From Galaxea fascicularis (Eukaryota; Cnidaria; Anthozoa; Scleractinia; Euphylliidae): a stretch of DNA of 64,000 bases. A model generated the notes under the pieces. The model was not told the DNA's origin. It did no database searches and saw nothing but the letters and a program-made list of their open reading frames with translations. The stretch lies in the NCBI GenBank assembly GCA_948470475.1, contig OX419341.1, positions 29,687,900 through 29,751,899 on the forward strand, in the 5' to 3' direction. Of this stretch, positions 60,165 to 64,000 are shown in pieces (within the stretch, counting starts at the first letter, position 1; each line of letters opens with the position of its first letter). Position numbers and translations under genes: made by a program.

Positions 60165-62900
60165 ATCAAAGGGAGACCCATAACCCTTTCCTTCCTAAAA
60201 GTGACTTTATAGATTTTACTCTGTCTAAAGCCAGACGATTTTACTCACCAAAGGGAGACCCCTTAGGGGTTAAATCTCCCTTAACCCTTTCCTCCCTAAG
60301 AGAGGCTTTATAGATTTCACTCTGTCTAATGCCTGACGATTTTACTCATCAAAGGGAGACCCTTTAGGGGGTTGAAGGGTTCAAAAACTATTGCCCTTAA
60401 GTGGTCACTCTGTATAAAGCAGTCACTTAGCCATTCCCTGAGCATGAGTGCATAAGACAGGTTGGATTGCAACAGCAAAATTACAGTAAATGAATTGAAA
60501 GTTATCACTCAACCAATTGTAACACTTGTAAACAACACAATCAACCAATACGAACTCAAAGCAGGCACAGCAAAATAGTGTTGTGTGGGAAAACATTTTA
60601 CTTGCAAGTTGGTGTTTTCTAGCAGCAAAATCAATCACAATGTGCATTACACCAAAACCAAAACAAATGCAAAATCCCTTTTAGAAACTCACTCAAAAAC
60701 CACTCTAAGAAAGAAGATCATGGAAACATCATTGAAGGCCAAATGGCGTACAGTGTCTCAACTCGTTGTAGCTGGTTCGCCTCCTGCCAGTTGGGTTTCT
60801 TAACCTTGTTATGTTAACTTATATGCTACTGAATATTTTTATGTTTCATGTATTTGCTCAGCCTCAATAGCCTTTGTTCCATAAATACTAGCAAGGGTAA
60901 ATTAAGGTTATTTACTTATTTTTATTGATGAAGTACTGCATTACATATTATGGCAGCATGGAAAAAAAGGTATACTTACATGTACAAAAGTCTGGTGGGA
61001 TGTTTGGGATTACAATACAAAGTAATCATGAATTCAAGCTCACCAGATTATCATCCTCCATTGCAGAAATCAGTGAAGCACATGTGTTGAAAATGTCAGC
61101 AGCACGAGATCTTGTTCTGATACTGTACAGCTAACATTAAATGTGAACCACATGCACACATCATCAATAAAGTTTAGGAGTACATGTACTCCTTCCACCA
61201 TTACATTGTTCCCCAGTAGTTTCATGGGGAGGGATTACATGTGGGCCGTGAATAAGTTCACATGACAGCTACAGTAAAATGCCGTGAAGAAGAACCTAGA
61301 TTTTTTTAAGTTTGGCAAAATAGATTCTTATGGTTTGGAGTATTTATTGGAAGTTTAGGCTAAATAGGTTCTTAATGTGACTGCTTTAATGCGACTGCGT
61401 GATGCAGCTAAGAGTCATGTATGGTTGATATGCTTCACTGTGACTGCTCAATGCAGTTAGGAGTCATTTATGGTTAAAATTGGACTGTGTGACTGAGTGA
61501 TGCAGTCGTAGTCTATACCCACAATTTAACCCGTGCTCGCCACAAGAGTCTCCAGTAGCTCAGTGGTTAGAGTATCTGTACTAGATCTTGGAGGGTCATG
61601 GGTTAAAATCCCATTCCCAGTTGAAGATGCAAAATATCTTTCATTTAATTTTTATAAAGAAGGATACTGTTATTGATTACAGGAAATTGCTATAAATGGT
61701 ATTTGTCCTTCATAATAGGCATTAATTTATTTACCAAAAATCTAAAAAAAAACTGGGTTAACAGCTGGAAGATACAGTATGCAGTTTTCAACAATAGTTG
61801 TATACATTACACATTTATTATACATGTAATTATATATTATATGTAGGAGGCGGAATAACTAAGCCAGACTTTTGGTCAAAATGTTTGTGATATATTATAG
61901 TCTAACCCCACATATAAGAACCTGTTGGCTGGTATGTATGTCTTATGGTTCGAAAAAGGAGCTGCTACAGAATCATGACAATTATGAATTTAGAATTTTA
62001 GCTCATATAGTCAGGAGAACATGGTTGTATTGTATACATGGCAATTAAGTTTCCTCCTGCTGTAATCCTCCCAAGTATTTTACTTTTTGTATTTAATGCT
62101 TCTATGCATGGGATATGATGTCATTTACAGTTTTTGCCATTCTGTTATTGAAATTATAGGTTTTGGCATCTGGCAACTGATTAAAATTGTTTGGCTACCA
62201 CTTGGTGACAGCATGAGAGAGTTAAATTCAGACCCAGACAGCACATTTACCTCTGCATGAATAAATATCTTGTACATTTCAGGGAGAATAACAGGAGCAA
62301 CGTGAGGCATCTGGATGTCTGTCACCTCACGGCAGAACTCTGTAGAACAAGAAAAACAATTTATTTTTAAGGTGTTATAGTTTGTGCAACTTTGGTGTAA
62401 AATGTTTGAAGTACACAAGGAACATTGGTCTTGGAATTGATATATAATTCTTTGATGGTTCTGTGCCTCTACTCTTCTCTTGCTATTTAAACCAATATAA
62501 ATACACTAACTGCATTTCAAAGTATGTTCACCTGAACATAAATCAATGCCACAAGGTGACATAACTTTTTAATACTTCCACAAAAGGAGGGAAAATCAGC
62601 ATTCCCTTTCTTAGTAGAAAAGAAACAGTGGCAAACACCATATAAGTGATGGGGAACAGACTGAGGTACACTGTACCATCTCCCATCATGGCAAAGCACC
62701 AGTTGCTGAGCCAATATTAAAAGCTAGGAAAGTGATTTCATAAATTTTTGCTATGTAATTGCAGTTGTACCTGTCAAGACTCTCATTGCACCATGAACAA
62801 GATTGCCATCACCACTCGTTAACGCCTGCATCAGGTGGCCAAACAAATCTGGCCATGCCTCTGGCCAGTCCCAGTGAGCAATGGCCGAAATTGCATATGC
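40353..62900 (-). CDS. IPO9: Importin-9 (IPO9), 26 exons, N-terminus beyond window
   Basis: Exons in order: 62771-62900, 62251-62339, 61044-61130, 58826-58945, 58319-58478, 56515-56666, 55357-55455, 54017-54123, 53672-53811, 52249-52327, 51861-51941, 50991-51138, 50653-50731, 50174-50241, 47173-47241, 46785-46913, 46099-46157, 45886-46012, 45380-45469, 43636-43802, 43005-43108, 42857-42886, 42317-42441, 41330-41417, 41090-41172, 40353-40469. All phases agree; 908 codons plus stop. It follows human IPO9 end to end from [13 protein letters not shown] through [45 protein letters not shown] and [16 protein letters not shown] to the C-terminal acidic stretch ([12 protein letters not shown]) and KIGI-like end. 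HEAT-repeat karyopherin; importin-9 carries histone H2A-H2B and other basic cargo into the nucleus. Exon 42857-42886 is only 30 nt. About 130 N-terminal residues (importin-beta N domain) are off the right edge. Confidence 0.95.
40648..40740. mobile_element. Small foldback repeat in the last importin-9 intron
   Basis: GCAGGCGTTCTTAGGGCTT pairs with AAGCCCTAAGAACGTCTGC around a GC-rich centre. Non-coding. Confidence 0.6.
40945..41062 (-). mobile_element. tRNA-derived SINE, family of 57.0-57.2 kb
   Basis: Shares CCAGAACAACACCAGCTAG and the following GTGGCCAG with the copy at about 57165. Minus-strand B-box is GGTTCAATTCCCGC. It ends about 30 bp from the donor of the penultimate importin-9 exon. 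Confidence 0.7.
41950..42195 (+). mobile_element. tRNA-derived SINE, forward
   Basis: A-box region GGTAGTGTAGTGGTTAGG and B-box GGGTTCAATTC at tRNA-like spacing, with flanks matching the inverted copy at 21290-21530. It lies in importin-9 intron between exons 41330-41417 and 42317-42441. Confidence 0.75.
44050..44700 (+). mobile_element. Badly decayed LINE reverse transcriptase
   Basis: Recognisable pieces are [10 protein letters not shown] (motif A region, 44077), [21 protein letters not shown] text near 44140 and [16 protein letters not shown] (motif C FADD, about 44240). Multiple shifts and stops. It lies in an importin-9 intron, antisense to the gene. Confidence 0.65.
48235..48310 (+). 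repeat. Left half of the 8.7-kb dispersed repeat
   Basis: GAGTTCGTTACGCCCCTAGTGG matches 8820-8843. The rest of the repeat resumes at about 49824, on the other side of the PLE, so the repeat appears split by it. Confidence 0.6.
48424..49583 (+). pseudogene. PLE RT-endonuclease polyprotein remnant, frameshifted
   Basis: Two overlapping frames (48424-48804 and 48768-49583) together make one protein broken by a shift near 48735. The first carries the RT catalytic IDD, the second the RT thumb end, cysteine linker and GIY-YIG nuclease. With the truncated 5' end and the shift it cannot be autonomous. Confidence 0.82.
49677..49710 (+). ncRNA. Degenerate hammerhead ribozyme motif at PLE 3' end
   Basis: Stem I GCT/AGC (49677-49679, 49708-49710), core CTGACGA (49680-49686), core GAA (49700-49702), helix III ACGT (49703-49706) and cleavage base C (49707) are all in place. 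Stem II (GGAC/GCTC) has one mismatch. The alternative fold CTGACG/CGTCAG would compete. Activity is doubtful, ancestry is likely. Confidence 0.55.
49815..49985 (+). repeat. Right half of the 8.7-kb dispersed repeat
   Basis: Matches 8906-9015 closely: TTATCCGAGAAGGCTAGAAA, then GTCTAACCATTTGCAGATG and ATTTAAAGACCCTAAG, followed by a tRNA-like tail with GGGGCTTGAACCC. Confidence 0.7.
51145..51195. repeat. ATCA/ATCC short tandem repeat next to a splice acceptor
   Basis: AATCAATTAATCAATCAATC, then CATCCATCCACCCATCC, directly upstream (in gene sense) of the acceptor of the exon 50991-51138. Confidence 0.75.
51240..51450 (-). mobile_element. tRNA-derived SINE
   Basis: Minus-strand B-box GGTTCGATTCCCGG and A-box region AGTGGTGAGAGCGC, with an AT-rich tail at the left (AATAATAATAAC, ATTTATTTAT). 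Shares blocks with the 12.8-kb SINE. It is in an importin-9 intron, with ATCA/ATCC tandem runs on both sides. Confidence 0.72.
51590..51780. repeat. Degenerate GATGGT/TGATGA microsatellite
   Basis: Repeated GATGATGG, GTGATGGTGATGGTGAC, AATGGTGATAATGGTGA. The two overlapping reading frames seen on both strands are by-products of the repeat. Confidence 0.75.
53105..53655 (-). mobile_element. LINE 3' fragment (CR1/L2-like) beside an importin-9 exon
   Basis: On minus the frame from 53620 encodes [20 protein letters not shown], then [14 protein letters not shown] and [19 protein letters not shown], a LINE RT C-terminus. It is in the same orientation as the gene. The 3' tail is TTTATTTA-like (53105-53150 on plus). 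The 5' boundary is a run of about 17 G with an adjacent GT repeat (53632-53655 on plus), only some 15-30 bp past the donor of exon 53672-53811. Confidence 0.82.
57015..57245 (-). mobile_element. tRNA-derived SINE
   Basis: CCCAGAACAACACCAGCTAG and GTGGCCAG are shared with the 40.95-kb copy; minus-strand B-box GGTTCAAATCTC. In an importin-9 intron. Confidence 0.7.
59595..59845. repeat. Inverted dimer of a tRNA-like SINE
   Basis: The left arm (GAAGCCTGAAAAAAAATTC, AGGACTTCAATGGGGTTTGA, CTAACCAACTGAGCTAT) and right arm (ATAGCTCAGTAAATGTTGGT, AGTTTCAAACCCTGTTGAAG, TTTTTCAGGCTTC) are imperfect reverse complements of about 100 bp each. Each has an A-box and a B-box pointing away from, or toward, the centre. 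In an importin-9 intron. Confidence 0.75.
60097..60385. repeat. Three-copy tandem repeat, ~85-105 bp units
   Basis: Each unit reads AACCCTTTCCTCCCT..., GGCTTTATAGATTTTACTCT, GTCTAA-GCC-GACGA-TTTACTCATC and AAAGGGAGACCC. Copies start near 60097, 60181 and 60278. Non-coding, in an importin-9 intron. Confidence 0.85.
61550..61622 (+). mobile_element. tRNA-like SINE head
   Basis: CCAGTAGCTCAGTGGTTAGAG (A-box region, 20-odd bases) and GGGTTAAAATCCC (B-box with two changes). The ends do not form a tRNA acceptor stem. In an importin-9 intron. Confidence 0.6.
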
Positions 62901-63394
62901 CTGGAGAAGATTGAAAGTAAATTCAAGTGATTTAAGTAAAGCAGTTTCTTGTTTGACTAAAAAACTTTGGATTCTTCTCAGAAGAGATTGTATTTTAGCC
63001 CTAAAGAGTCACATACACTATAACAACAATAACATTTACAAAAAGTCTGGACGGCAGGAAAGTCACTATCTTCAGTGCAAATGTTACAGGAAATGCAGAT
63101 TAAAAATAAATAACAAGTGAAGGGTAAACAGTCATTTTTTTACAACCAAAATTTCTCCTTTTGTCTACCATGATCATGACTAGTAGGGTTTTATAGCAAA
63201 ATCCGATGTTAGAATGATATTGGATGAGGTTTTTGTGATATCCTAAATAATCAAGAAGGTAGTTATTATTCAGTTAAACTATTATTGAGACCTTGATTAT
63301 TCTGGATATCGCAAAAACTTTGTGCACCATTAGTGGATTCTGATTGGTTAATCAAGCTTTAAAAACATTGCATTTTGGGGCTATGATAAAAGAA

Positions 63395-63900
63395 CAGAAC
63401 TCAACTGAAACCTTAAGATGGTCTGCCATAGTCATCCCACGTAACAAGGTTACTTTCCTTGATATTGTGGTGTTCAATAGGGAAAGATTAAAAGACAAAT
63501 CAATCCTTGATCTTAAAACTCACTACAAGCTGTCTGAAACCTTTCAATAATCACACTTCAACTCATGTCACCCCCCAGGTGTAAGAAATGGTTCCATTAA
63601 AGGCAAAGTAATCAAACTGCTTAGGTCAACTACATATGCAACTCTTTAAAACCAACTTTACTGTGAAGAGAGCCTTGTGAAATTAAAACAACACCTGAGA
63701 GCATGCAGCTGTCCAAAAACAATCAAAGGTCTCTGCCAGTGGTCAACATTGCCTCTGAACCATCGGCTTTTACACAAAAGAAAAATTAGGTTTTGACACT
63801 ATGTACCACCCGGCAGTTAAAAATCTTAAACAGATGTACACCGTATTCCAAAATGGTTAAAAATCTATATTCTTTTGTTTTTAGTCACATTAGCCCCTTA
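63395..63900 (+). mobile_element. Penelope-like element fragment
   Basis: VTFLDIVVFNRERLKDKSIL, then LKTHYKLSETFQ, and in the next frame HFNSCHPPGVRNGSIKGKVIKLLRS match the PLE RT thumb (TFLDxxVF...THYKPTETFQ..HF.SCHPPG). One frameshift at about 63548 and later stops. It is upstream of the first importin-9 exon in the window. Confidence 0.75.
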
Positions 63901-64000
63901 ATGAAGCAACAAAGACTGATTACTCGGGCTTCCTGTGGAAGGCCCGAGTCTAAATCTGTCGTCCGTTTTTCTTTTTTTTCGTTGTTTTCCACAAACCTCA
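63901..64000. other. No feature recognised at window edge
   Basis: The missing importin-9 5' exons are not in the 62901-64000 interval on the minus strand, so they lie beyond the edge. Confidence 0.4.

Noticed and set aside
60585..60803. 72-codon plus-strand frame
   Set aside because: No domain and no splice or repeat context; within an importin-9 intron.
61550..61622. A functional tRNA gene
   Set aside because: B-box is mutated and no acceptor-stem pairing is seen; the other tRNA-like heads in the window fail in the same way.

Overview
The window is animal nuclear DNA, most likely from an anthozoan cnidarian and probably a stony coral. The host genes are intron-rich with GT-AG splicing and have clear metazoan orthologues. 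The spaces between them hold fragments of Penelope-like elements, CR1/L2- and RTE-like LINEs, tRNA-derived SINEs and many foldback (MITE-like) elements. The taxon is an inference from gene style and repeat content. No species marker is present.

Three multi-exon host genes lie on the minus strand. COMMD5 (3038-10687) is complete, with 6 coding exons and 218 codons. A DAZ/Boule-family RNA-binding protein gene (30201-37788) is apparently complete, with 9 coding exons and 172 codons. Importin-9 (40353 to beyond 62900) has 26 coding exons giving 908 residues. Its first roughly 130 residues lie past the right edge of the window. Exon joins were checked by splice sites and reading phase. Between COMMD5 and Boule are three intron-less open reading frames for one family of very small hydrophobic proteins (14345 on plus; 22313 and 25423 on minus).

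The rest is mobile DNA. At 4-6.5 kb there is a Penelope-like element (PLE) with a GIY-YIG domain, and at 3.9-4.8 kb related repeat units. A nested cluster at 13-21 kb contains several dead LINEs, one of which is interrupted by a probable solo LTR and by a foldback element with a 9-bp target duplication. Importin-9 introns contain a second PLE (48.3-49.7 kb), a LINE 3' end whose 5' boundary lies about 30 bp from a splice donor, SINEs and tandem repeats. A third PLE fragment lies at the right edge.

The most notable non-protein signal is a set of hammerhead ribozyme motifs at 3950, 4260, 6371 and 49677 on plus. One more lies in each arm of a perfect 136-bp inverted repeat at 33260-33548, inside a Boule intron. 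Four of the six keep the whole catalytic core and paired stems I and II, the sites at 3950, 4260 and both arms of the 33.3-kb repeat among the best formed; helix III is short and self-complementary. This pattern is known for PLE-associated and retrozyme hammerheads that act as dimers. The window therefore documents an active or recently active ribozyme-bearing retroelement population sitting in and around host genes.
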